From Lytechinus variegatus (lineage: Eukaryota; Echinodermata; Echinoidea; Temnopleuroida; Toxopneustidae): a DNA stretch of 64,000 nt. Position numbers and translations under genes: made by a program. The notes beneath the pieces are model-generated. The model was not told the origin of the DNA, ran no database searches, and saw nothing but the letters and a program-made list of their open reading frames with translations. Positions 46,684-58,110 of this stretch are shown one piece after another (position 1 is the stretch's first letter; the number at the start of each line of letters is the position of its first letter). The stretch covers positions 13,424,402-13,488,401 of the forward strand of contig NC_054756.1 of the NCBI RefSeq assembly GCF_018143015.1, given 5' to 3'.

Positions 46684-46805
46684 TAGATAGATAGATAGAT
46701 AGATAAAGAATGAATGGATGGATGGATGAATGAATGTATGAATGAGTGAATGAATGAATGAATGGATGGATGGCTAGATGGATGCATAGATAGATGGATA
46801 AATTA
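46568..46805. repeat. compound tetranucleotide microsatellite
   Basis: Blocks of GAAT, GGAC, GACA, GATA and GGAT repeats run into each other. A related degenerate GATA-rich stretch is at about 51050-51620. Confidence 0.95.
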
Positions 46806-47202
46806 ATGAAAAAATAAATGAATAATAATTAAATTAATTAAGATAAATAATTCAATACTCTGTCCATAGAAAAAAAGGGGGGGGGGGAGAAAGAAGGGAC
46901 AAATTTATTCTTCAAATTCATATCTTTACTTTTTATCAAAATAACACTTTTGATACATTGTACTCAAGAATCTAATAGAACACATTGTAAATAGCTGAAG
47001 TGCCGATATCTGTACCAAAACAATCATACACAAACAATGTATATAGTTAATGGTTCCCAGTTAATCATTGTTGATCAAATGAACATTTCATATCAATTTG
47101 GCAATTAGTTACAAAGTATATTGTATTGATAATGGCCATCTTCATGAACGTTATCGACATTTTCAAGGTACATAGATACTCAATGAATCTCTTAAATGAG
47201 AT

Positions 47203-47336
47203 ATGGGGCCCGTAACACAAAGCTTAGCAATGATCGTAGAACATTTTTCTATGTTTGATTGCATTGACAATAATGTACAATCAATCGTAAATATCAAGCG
47301 TACAATTAATCGCTAACATTTGTGCTACGGGACCAT
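47203..47336. mobile_element. short MITE, GGGCCCGTAACACAAAGC ends
   Basis: ATGGGGCCCGTAACACAAA at the left is mirrored by TTTGTGCTACGGGACCAT at the right, with TTAGCAATGATCGTA and TTAATCGCTAA phrases inside. Confidence 0.6.
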
Positions 47337-47607
47337 GGAGATGTGTCAGCATAATGCTAGAGGCATACCAACAAAACCGACTCTAAACCGACCCATGATA
47401 TGCCACTGGAAATAATGAAATCGCTTTGGCCGGTCTGGAGTTGATTTCGTTGGTGTGGTTTTAATATGTGCGAGTCAACTCTGTCATGCTAGTCTGCACG
47501 CACAGACCTTTGATTTTCGGATTTCACATATAGTACATAACACAGTCTGAAGAAGTGAGACTATACTGACTATGCTCCATGGCTGGCTCATATTTGTCGC
47601 AGACATA

Positions 47608-47915
47608 GGCCCGTATTCTGAAGTCGGGTTTAACTTAAACTCAGGTTTAAAGTTGTGGTTTAAGCATGGAAAGCCAAAAGTAGCAAAGTTTTTATTAAGT
47701 TGTATGTTTCTTATGTTTACTGTGCTCTTTCCTGATTCATCGATGGTGAAGACAATCATTTATTTATACTTCCTACACAGTTATAAATGATTTGAGAGCC
47801 GAAGTATGATGTCTCTACTGTTAGTGATTAATCATTATGTAACAATTGGCTGTCCATACTTAAACCACAACTTTAAGCCTGAGTTTAAGTCAAACCCGAC
47901 TTCAGAATACGGGCC
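47608..47915. mobile_element. MITE, GGCCCGTATTCTGAAGTCGG family, copy 2
   Basis: Same ends as 17092-17405. The central part (ATCGATGGTGAAGACAATCA) is in the opposite orientation relative to copy 1, so a shared open frame appears on opposite strands in the two copies. Confidence 0.8.
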
Positions 47916-48714
47916 ACAGAGTTTGGAGCAGCCCTATCCTTCACACTTGACATGCATGGTTTTGTTTTAAGTGTCAAATTTGAGTCTGTTCATGCAGACT
48001 GCCATGTCAGGGATGCACGACCTTACTCTACTTTTCTAATCAGAATTAAAGGGGTTCTTCAATGAAGTTACTCTGGAAACGAAAGAAGTTTAAAGCAAAA
48101 CTGCTAAAACACACCATGATCAAATGAAATTCAACCAAAATATATATATATTTTTTTTTCATAATGAACTGGCCTGAGCCAGTGAGGAAGACATTATTTT
48201 TTCTCTTAATGTATCATAGGCTACAAACGAAATTGTCTGCTCAAGATTGCAAGACGTGTTGAAATCAATTTGAATCTCCAAGTTCAAGGAATATCATTGT
48301 TGTCATTTCCAAAATAATTTGTGCACTGTTTCATCCAGTATTTTGATAAACAGAAAGTTCAAAACGCCAAAACTTTGCATCTTTCATACATTTTACTTTA
48401 TGGCAATTAAATTGCCTATGATTAACTTGATTGATTTTACACTATTCAGGCAAATCAACAAGCACGTACCCTGATTAAGACTTTAACCCTAACTAAATCA
48501 ACCTTTGGCACAAACATTTGTGAAATTCAAGGAGGCGACAGAAGTATTAATTAAATGTCTTCAAAAGCACTGACCTATCATCATACTCTTGAACTCAGTG
48601 TATAAACATTTACAGTTTAACTTCCTCCTTTTGCATGATGAGTATAAAGTTCACAGCTTTCATTCTTTTAAAAGTGGGATGCATGACTGCACGTTACAGA
48701 TAACATACCAGTAA

Positions 48715-49080
48715 GTTGTGGTAACAGTTTCAAAATGAGTTCATACAGAATCCAATCAAATCACCATCCAAGTGTCTGTATATAAATAATAACAAATATA
48801 TGCCAAACAATGATAATGATAAACTAATATTTCTAAAGCACTTTTTCATGGAAAGGTACAAAACCTGAAAGATTCTGGAAGAGACTGTGTAATTGCTACA
48901 AAATTAGCAAAACAAGCATCAAATACCGGCTCAGTGTCTGGACTTCCCCAGCAAATACAATGTCCCACATCAGCTAATCTGTGTTTGTGATCTCGATGGT
49001 GATTGTTTTTCAGCTTCAATTGTATGATTTCCCCAAAGTTAAGTTTATATAAGTTTACCAGACTTGCTCAGTCTTTACTT
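48715..49080. repeat. dispersed repeat copy 2
   Basis: Shares CAAAATGAGTTCATACAGAA, CAAGTGTCTGTATA and GATTCTGGAAGAGACTGTGT with the copies at 3350 and 62110. A block with AATGATAATGATAAACTAAT is extra here. Confidence 0.55.
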
Positions 49081-49089
49081 CTTTTTTAA

Positions 49090-49602
49090 AGGGGAAGTTC
49101 ACCCTGACAAAATGTTTTCTGTAAAAAAATGGCCGAAAAAATAAGAACATTCACATTGCAAAGGTTTGAGGAAAATCCATCAATAAATAAATAAAGTTGA
49201 ATTAGAATTTAAATTATTTGATATGTGACATCATACTTCATGCAAGCAGCTTTCTTACATATCATATGGTAAAAAAAATCAATGAAATATCATTTTATCA
49301 GAAAATCATAAATGGTATTTATTGCACCATCAGTATATCAATAAACAGATGACTTCACACCAGCTCCTGAAAAGAAAATGAAAAATAAGTCATCATGAAC
49401 CATCGAAAAATTAGATTCATGCATTTTTTTTTATTACGTAACATATTGGGCAGCTGCTTGTTTAGGACATCACCAATCAAAAACTTGCAATTATAATAAC
49501 TTTCTTAATCTTTAATGGATTTTCCTCAACCCCTCACTAACGTTTTCTACTATTTTTTATGCTATTTCTACAATGAAGCTTTTGTCGGGGTAAACTTCCC
49601 CT
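49090..49602. mobile_element. TTAA-flanked palindromic MITE
   Basis: AGGGGAAGTTCACCCTGAC at the left and GTCGGGGTAAACTTCCCCT at the right, with TTAA at 49086-49089 and 49603-49606. Confidence 0.8.
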
Positions 49603-50092
49603 TTAATGCACATACTACTGTATATCAAATGACTTTGTCTGAGGTGAGCACATAGTTCAAATAAATTCAAATCATGTTCATAACACATCCATAGCATTTG
49701 ATATACCTGCACATGCACATGAAGAGTAAGCCCAATAGGATATTAGTAACCTAACACTGAAACAAAATTGACAACATGGTCACTGGTGTAATGTCAAAAG
49801 AAAACAAGAGCGTCGCTAAGGCAAGCATATCATACGCCCGTCTGTAACACGGAAAATGGAGTTATTGGTCGAGTTAATTATATCATATGAGCCTAGGTTA
49901 AGTTAAACTGAAGTTATTGCGTTTACAAGGACTACAGAAGGGTACGATGACAATATCTCACTGTGACCTTGACCTTTTGACCTCAACCATGATAGTATCA
50001 TACACACCAAATTATATGAGCCTAGGTAATGTTAAACTGAAGTTATCGTGTTTACAAGGAAAAGTTAACAGACGGACGGACACCGAGGGTAA

Positions 50093-50330
50093 TAATAATA
50101 ATAGCGGCATATTTACCCAGGGTAGCCACTTCAGTTCCGAAAACTGTTCTCCCAGCGGGCCCTGCTATTATTACCCCGGCTTTAGCACGGCTACCTTGAT
50201 CGGGCGCTCGAGCATTCGAGGAATTTCTTCCTACCGGGTACCCATTCACCTCACCTGGGTCGAGTGCAGCACAATGTGGATAAGTTCCTTGCTGAAGGAA
50301 ATTACGCTATGGCTGGGATGATACTGGGTG
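50093..50330 (-). mobile_element. SINE 3' part, reverse orientation
   Basis: Contains the inverse of the SINE body seen at 8857 (TACCCATTCACCTCACCTGG, GCAGCACAATGTGGATAAG, TTGCTGAAGGAAATTACGC) and a TAATAATAATA tail on its left. Confidence 0.7.
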
Positions 50331-50906
50331 ATACTATAGTATACTACGTCCCGTCAAGACGGGCATATAATAAAAATATACAATAACAATGTTGGAATCA
50401 TATCTATATAACACTGTGTTCTCGGTGAGTTGTTCTTTATGGCATATTTTTGTCACTATTGATATTAACAGTATTTACTCATGATTTTATTTCATAGAGA
50501 AAAAACAAATTCCTAAATCTGGACAAAAAATACCAAAATTACAACCTGGGTGTGCTACATGTAATTCACCACAAAGATTCCAAATAAATTTGACAAGAAA
50601 CATTGCATGCTGAGTGCATGAAAGAATTAATAACAAATCACAAATATGAGTAGCTCGTACTAAATCAATGCAAGACATAAATTCAAATTCACTTTTTTAT
50701 TCTAAGGAATAAGGAAGATTCAATGGAAAAGCAAAATACATAAACATATCATTCTTGATTCAATCCCTCCTTGGTCAGTATTAAGTCTGGTTTAACTGCA
50801 AGCCATGGTCCAAACTCTGTGCTAAAATCATGCGAAGCCCCCCCCCCCAAAAAAAAAAAAAAATAATAATAATAATAAACTAGAATTTAATTCGTCATGC
50901 GGACGA

Positions 50907-53531
50907 ATTAGGTGGTCTGTCATGATTTGTCATTCAGTGTCGGCTAATGTATGAAATGAATCATTTAGATATGATTGATAATCTTGATCGTAGACATCCA
51001 AAGAATAAATGTTGACCATTGCCAAATGAGATTATTAATGTGGTGATGACAATCGTCAGACATACATATTCAAACAGATATATAGAAGATAGATCATGAT
51101 TATATATATAGATGGATGGCGCGATGGATGGATCAAGTGATGGATAGAGAGATAAATGATAGGTGGTTATATTAATAAAACATAGATAGACAGACATATA
51201 GATAGATAGAAAGATAGACCAATTCAAATAGATATATATAAGAGAAATAGATAGATAGATAGCCAGACAGACAAACATATAGAACGATAGATAGACAGGC
51301 AGATAGATGGATGGATATATAGAAAGATAGATAAATATATATATCTAAACCGATAGGCATATTATATTAGACAGAGAGAGAGATAGATAGACAGATACAT
51401 ATACAAAGTAGGTAGATAGACATATTGACATATATATGGATAGATAGTTAGAGTGAGAGAGAGAGACATATTCAAACAGGTAGATATATATTGAATAGAG
51501 AGATAGACATTTATGTCATGTAGGTAGATAGATAGACAGACAGATTGATAGATAGATAGAAATATAGATAGATTTATAACAGATAGCGGATGGACGGATA
51601 TGATTAGATAGATATATTACGAAAAAAAAGTAATTATAATCTGTTTTATCTTGCTAAATTTAAACTTTTATACCTTTAAATTATCATAAAGGATCATGTA
51701 AGAAGCGGCAAAAAGAAAAAAAAGTGAAAAAAAAAATTCATCTTGTTCACCCCAGGACTCGAACCCGCGCCCTTTAGAAAGCAGTCAAAGCCAGCAGTCA
51801 AAGCCACGATATTCCCCATAGAGAATACACGTAAGCAAGTTTGAGAATTACAATTCAAATTTTGCAAGCGAAATACGGGCATGATCCCGGCATCTGATCA
51901 AAAAATGGAGGGCACACTTCCGAAAGCTTAGAATCTCAGCTACAACATACTAAAAGCTCAGGGAAAACTGACAAGAAACAATAGAGATATGGCTCACGAA
52001 ATAGAGGAATGTCGAATCTAGTTTTGAGAAAAAGTCATGTCCCATAGAGATTACACGCAAAATACATGTGATATGAAAAAAGCAATTATAATCTGTTTTA
52101 TCTTGCTAAATTTAAACTTTTATACCTTTTAATTATCATAAAGGATCATGTAAGAAGTGGCAAAAAGGAAAAAAAAGTGAAAAAAAAATTCATCTTGTTC
52201 ACCCCAGGACTCGAACCCGCGCCCTTTAGAAAGCAGTCAAAGCCACGATATTCCCCATAGAGAATACACGTAAGCAATTTTGAGAATTACAAGTCCAATT
52301 TTGCAAGTGAAATACGGGCATGATCCCGGCATCTGATCAAAAAATGAAGGGCACACTTGCGGAAGCTTAGAATCTCAGCTACAACATACTAAAAGCTTAA
52401 AGAAAACTGACAAGAAAAAATGGAGATATGGCTCACGAAATAGAGGAATGTCGAATCTAGTTTTGAGAAAAAGTCATGTCCCATAGAGATTACACGCAAA
52501 ATGAGGAAAAATGACATGCCTCTTTTCATCGCTGTTTTACGCAATGATGCGTTTCTCAAAACGAATAATCATGTTTACTGAGGAGAAAGAGTACATTCTA
52601 AACTACAACATATCGAAATCTGGGCGAAAAATGATCTATATTCGAGAAGTTACAACCAAATTTGCATAAATTTGATGACGTCATTTTTGAAAAAATGAAA
52701 TTTTTAGTTTAGGCGCCATTTTGATGACGTCACAATATAATTTAGGGACATTGATGACATGAAATCAAATCTACAACTCATACTCTATCGATATATGAAA
52801 AAAAAATTGGGGGTCAACGGATTATTTAAAGAGCTACAGTGAATTTTCAATAGGCATGTTTTTGCCCATATATGGCCTATAGTGAGAGCTCGCGCGCACA
52901 CGTGCTGCAAACTTTAACGGGTGTTAATTTCGTTATTAATGGTCGTAGAAGGTTGATCAAGGTATCAAATTGTTCAGAATTTTATTATCAATGAAATGAT
53001 GTAAAAAAAACGGTGATTTTGTGTTGCGTTTAGGCGTTACGCGCGGAAACGCGCACGCATGCGTGCGCGCGCGCAAATTTTTGAAATGCTTAGAATGACC
53101 TAAAACGTACTCTCGTTTGGTCAAAAAGTGATTTTGAGCATTTTAAAATTTTGACGCGCGCGTACGCGCGCGTCGTGACCTCCAGGTGACCTCTGATGAC
53201 ATGACCTAATGAACCTTGACCTGAAGTTGATGTGATGTAAATTTGATTGATTTTTGATAATTGATAATGGAGATGTGATTGATAATGTGATTTTACAAAA
53301 TGGCGCCTAGATGACGTCATCATGACGTGATGACCTTGAAAAGCTTATTTTGACGTGTCCATGACAGATCCTATAGATGACATGAAATTCAATGAAATTG
53401 ATCAAGTCTATTTTGAGATAACTTGGCGACAAGAAAATCCGTAAAAATAAAGAAAGAAAGAAAGAAAGAAATAAAAAGAAAATTCTGACGAAATTAAAAG
53501 GTGATCTGTCATAAATGACAGACCACCTAAT
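50907..53531. mobile_element. 2.6-kb inverted-repeat-bounded unit with internal duplications
   Basis: ATTAGGTGGTCTGTCAT at the left and ATGACAGACCACCTAAT at the right are exact inverses. The right end is also a hairpin (AGGTGATCTGTCAT...ATGACAGACCACCT). Inside are a GATA-rich block, two tandem ~440-base units (51617-52071, 52072-52500), and stretches with repeated TGACGTCA and GCGCGCG motifs. There is no transposase. Whether this is one element or several is unclear. Confidence 0.5.
51617..52500. repeat. tandem duplication with a tRNA T-arm-like motif
   Basis: The two units begin AATTATAATCTGTTTTATCT and are more than 90 percent alike by eye. Each contains, on the minus strand, GGGCGCGGGTTCGAGTCCTG, which has a B-box/T-arm look, but no cloverleaf or A-box partner can be drawn. 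Confidence 0.8.
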
Positions 53532-54543
53532 AAATCAATAAATAAAAAGTCAACATTTTCTTAACATTGTTTGTTTCTCATCTTTATTTTCTTCCCTCCC
53601 TAAGAAAGATATTTAGTTATAATGCCAATACAGTTATGAATGAATTAAGCAGTGACAAGTTGGCCCTTTGCTGTTAGAGATCGGTGTTGCAATCGGCAAT
53701 TCATAGTTTAACCAGAATGTTACTAGGGCAGAGTTTAAATTAAACACGACTTCAGTATACAGGTCCTTGTGTCTTGAATTGATTATCAGAAATAAATATG
53801 ATAAAACTTGTAGCTAAGAACATTACAGGCATCATACACCGAAGTACAAAAGAAATCACGATGAAATATTTTCATAACATAAAAAAATACATATATACAG
53901 GTACCTAAATTCATTCCATTCAAAATGGATTTAAGATCTTTAAAAATCTAGTTATCTTTTTTTTTGTATAGCCTCCTTGAAGGACACACTTTAACACACA
54001 CAACATGCAGAAAATAAAAAAAAATAAAGTTAAAAGCTAGATGGTAATATTTGTCCATGTATTTTTTGTATATTTTGTATAAAACTATGCACTTTTGAAC
54101 TGTTACCTAGATTTCCATGCCTTTAGGCCTTAAGAGATGCTTTTAGCATATATACAGTTTATCTTGCCTTGGCAATATTTTCTTTTAATTCACAATAAAA
54201 CATACAAGTGCTTTGAGGTAAACTAGACATTTATACGTGTATACATAATTAGCAAGTAACAAGATTTTTTTTCTTCTAATCTGTCGCCATTTGCTTTCAT
54301 TCTTTCAAAATATATCAGAACAATCTAGTTCCCGATTGAGGATCTCCTTTGTAACAAAATTTCTACAATCAACCAAATTATCTAATAAATGATATTGAAA
54401 TCAGGTTTATACCTTCCTCCTAGTAAATGGTCCAAAACTAACGAAACGAGAGGAGTATGTCTTGTCATGTGGTGTTTTCATCTTCTTAATTTGTTTGTAT
54501 GATCAATCTTTTTAATCACCAAGCTTGTTCAAAGAGACCTGGG

Positions 54544-54753
54544 GGGTGTTTCACAAAGATTTAAGTATGACTTATATAGAGTCGCACTTAAATGTCGTTG
54601 CGCGCAGTATAAAAGGCATGACAGCATTGGTCTGATCATGCCAAGAGGACGCGCACTACTGCGTATTGATCAATAAGATTGCGCGTTGCATATCATGAAC
54701 GCGTCAACATTTAAGTGCGACCTAAGTCATACTTAAAACTTTGTGAAACACCC
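54544..54753. mobile_element. MITE, GGGTGTTTCACAAAG ends
   Basis: GGGTGTTTCACAAAGATTTA at the left mirrors TTAAAACTTTGTGAAACACCC at the right (20-base core). Inner GTCGCACTTAAATGT pairs with ACATTTAAGTGCGAC. A related single end starts at 54757, and a full relative is at 61003-61172. Confidence 0.8.
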
Positions 54754-55920
54754 TACTGGTGGGTGTTTCATAAAGCTGTTCGTATGTTAAGAGCAACTTT
54801 AAGAACAGGCCCCAAATGGACCGATAAATGGTAACAAATTCTGATGCCTTGGATATCATTATCTTTTCATCATAAATATATGATTGAATACATCAAAATC
54901 ATCCATATGATCTTGAATACCGTGAAGGAATACACACAAGAAATTACAAGAGACTAACAACCCTGGCACGAGTGCTGAGCTCCACAACACTGTTGTAAGA
55001 CTTTAAACACGAGACAAATTACTCTGATTCATTATGGTCATCCATACATGCGTCATCGCTCTAAAAATATTTTTAGTATTTGAGTATTTGTCCTTTCTTG
55101 TAAAACATAGCTTTATACCCAAAGCTAGTCTGTAGTGCAACCCTTCACTCGAGTTAAAAGTGGTCTTAAAGGGGAATAAATACAGAAAAATAGTGGAGAA
55201 TGTTTGAGAAAAATCCAATAAAGATTAAGTTATTAGAAATAAGTCATCCAAAATGAATATTATATGATTCTTGAGTTTAAAAAAGCTCATCCTAAGCCTC
55301 ATAATGATCTATAACTTGTATAAATTGATCAACAATAAACCAAACACGTACTTGATTAAATGCAGAAGAAACTTAGTGAAAGCTTTTAAACATAATGAGA
55401 AGGCATTTGAAGTTCAGGGTCATTCAAGCATGAGATGTGCTAACTGTTAATAATCTATCAAGCAGTCTGCATAAAACTTATGTCAAACTAAGATCTCTTG
55501 TATCTCGTTTTCATTTTCAATGTCACAATTTGAATTTTAATGGGAATAAGAAGAATAAAACTTTATGTTAAGCTTTTCAGTAGTTTTCTCCTGTTTTTTG
55601 CTTTTTGAGGACTATATTATAATTCTAGCTATTTACAGGGAGCCTGCTTAGGCGATTTCTTCTTGGCTTTGGGGTGGATGGCCATATATGTGCTAGTCTT
55701 GCATGATGGCCAATCTCTTGATCAAATTTTCAATCACCTCAAATGTCTTGCTGCCCTAAGACTAAAAAAAGCTATTTCTTACAAAATTATCTTGCTCTCG
55801 TATGAGTTTACTGCAAGAGCTGCTGTGCAATAGTTTGATATCTCAATGTCACTCCATGCCATTTCATGTATTAACATTTCAGTTCATTTACTTCCACTTC
55901 CATCAGTAATGACATACATG

Positions 55921-56244
55921 CAGGCGCGGATCCGGAAGGGGGGGGGCACAGGGGGCACGTGCCCCCCCCCACCCCCCTTGAGAAGCAAAATAAAAAATTG
56001 TAATGTAATAATGCCATGAAAACAGATGTGTGCCCCCTATTTTGAACCTGAAGACATTTGAAGACTTTTTTCTTGCTTGTCAATTTTTTCATGTACGAAA
56101 AACCCATAATTTTCATAATTTTTGGTTGAAAACCTTTTTTTTCCGGGTACGAAACATCCTTAATTTGTGGTTGAAGACCTTTTTTTGCTCGTCAAATTTG
56201 TTCGCGGACGAAATATCCTCTGAAAAATACTGGATCCGCCCCTG
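55921..56244. mobile_element. hAT-like MITE
   Basis: CAGGCGCGGATCCGG at the left and TGGATCCGCCCCTG at the right, with flanks CATACATG and CATACAGG (7 of 8). Interior rich in GGGGGGCAC and poly-C. Confidence 0.75.
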
Positions 56245-57699
56245 CATACAGGATACATCATACAAAGTAAAATGAGTAACTTGATGAAGTAAATGTAAAT
56301 ATGATTCATTCAGTGTGCAACAGATTCTAAAACAATATGTAATGAGTTTGACTCACATCTTCTGGCAAAAACTATTTGGCACTCATCAGTTTAGAAATTT
56401 GAATACTCTACAAATTTTTCTAGAAAGTCAACTAAAGATGCATCGCTTCTCTGCAAGAAAATTGATGATGCATGACCAAATAGTGTTGCTTTTTGGAAAA
56501 GGCTTTAATCTTTTTTTGGGGGTGTGTAATTTTTCTGATATGAAAATTCATAAACACACACTACCATATAATAGTCATAATAATGCCACTTATATTCATC
56601 AATATACATAATTGCAACTATACATGAATCATCCCTAACATATGTACAATAAAACCCTATTAAGAGTACCAAAATTGAGGTATACTTGAAAATAAACACA
56701 CATATAACCAGCCCTGCTCCAAGAGGTATGACTTTAGTTTTCTTATTTTACAGAGGAAAAAACGATTGTTTGCCTTATTTTCGTGAGGCAGCTACCACAA
56801 AGTGATATAAGAACTTGCATAGCTACACAGTTTTCCTAATATAAAGGTTAACTTATTTTTTCATCCCCAAATTGGCAACTATTATTAATTTTCAAGTTAT
56901 CAGCAAGGACACCAAACATGTTGAAATGAATGCTAAAAGCGGACTTCAACGAGAAGTTGCCAATTTGCATTTTGAACAGTAATTTTGTTGTTTTCATCAC
57001 ATTGCCAATTTAGTGAGAGTAATGATAAGTTAGACCTTTATTCAGAAATGGGAAATGTACTGCACCGGAAATGGTTTCATTTTTTTTGGGGGGGGGAGGG
57101 GGCTGTATTTTTCTTTTTCAAATCATAATCCATGTGTAATTTCTAGCATTCAGATGAAGAAATATTGCAAAAGTGCCTCCTCAAAAATCAAAGCTGCCAT
57201 CTTAATGACAGCTCCACATTGATTTGTGCAAGTATGGGACATTTGGTGACACAACTTGCCTGTATCAGTACACACAGTGGGTGATTTCAAGTCCTGTGTT
57301 GGCCTTGGTGGTGGTGGTGTTGGTGTTTAAATTTGGATTGCTTCCCTTAGCTCCAAAACTAAATTCAGAGTTTGTAAAACTGATCCAGATCACATTATTG
57401 ACATCCAACAACTAGTGAGTGACTTCTCAGGACCGTCTTCATTTTATGTTTCATGTTATGATCGTGTAAAAATTGACCTAACACCAACACCAAAAGGTCA
57501 ACAATGAACTTGAAATCACCCAATGTCCCAACACTATCGGGACATGTGTACAGAGAATCTGCAGGGGAGACAATCTTCCCCTATGGATTAAAATTCAGGT
57601 TCAACCTTGTGTATGGGGCTGGTCATAAACTGAACAACAGTTAGCTATCAGTTAGTTAATGGATGCAGTACCCTTTGAATCCAAGCCTGACCCAACGAT

Positions 57700-58110
57700 G
57701 CCCTGCAGATATCGGTGATTATAAGACGAATACTCAACCACCATCATGTGACTTCCTTCAGGCCCTCTATGGACCTATTCCATGATTCCATCATTTAATA
57801 TCATAAGATCAAGAGAGAGTTTGTAGGGATTGCCCTGCAGATATTGGTGATAATGATTGTAAAATGAATACTCAACCACCACCATGTGACTTCCGTCAGG
57901 CCTTCTATGGACCTATTCCATGATTCAATCATTTAATATCATAAGATCAAGAGAGAGTTTGTAGGGATTGCCCTGCAGATATCGGTGATAATGATTGTAA
58001 AATGAATACTCAACCACCACCATGTGACTTCCGTCAGGCCCGCTATGGACCTAAGTTCCCATGATTCCATCTTTTATTATCATAAGATCAAGAGAGAGTT
58101 CGTAGGGATT
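57700..58110. repeat. triplicated 130-140-base unit overlapping the last DEPTOR exon
   Basis: Units start CCCTGCAGATATCGGTGA at about 57700, 57831 and 57970. Each ends ATAAGATCAAGAGAGAGTTT then GTAGGGATTG, which is the antisense of the coding end of the last exon (NPYELSLDLMI). The duplicated unit therefore includes real coding sequence plus 3' flank. Confidence 0.85.

Larger units (their letters stand above)
41479..50906. other. intergenic region upstream of the transporter
   Basis: No gene recognised. It contains the transporter promoter, which I cannot delimit, several MITEs listed separately, a tetranucleotide array and a SINE. Solitary element ends are seen at about 44451 (hAT-like, GTGCGTAGCCAGG) and 48050 (TTAA then AGGGGTTCTTC). 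Confidence 0.5.
53532..57699. other. intergenic region downstream of DEPTOR
   Basis: No gene recognised. Besides the listed elements (54544-54753, 55921-56244), it holds a solitary TTAA-type MITE end at 55170 and AT-rich DNA. Part may be the 3' UTR of DEPTOR; no poly(A) signal was fixed. Confidence 0.5.

Noticed and set aside
51750-52230. tRNA genes suggested by GGGTTCGAGTCC on the minus strand
   Set aside because: Only the T-arm-like part is present. No A-box at the right distance and no cloverleaf could be drawn in either copy.
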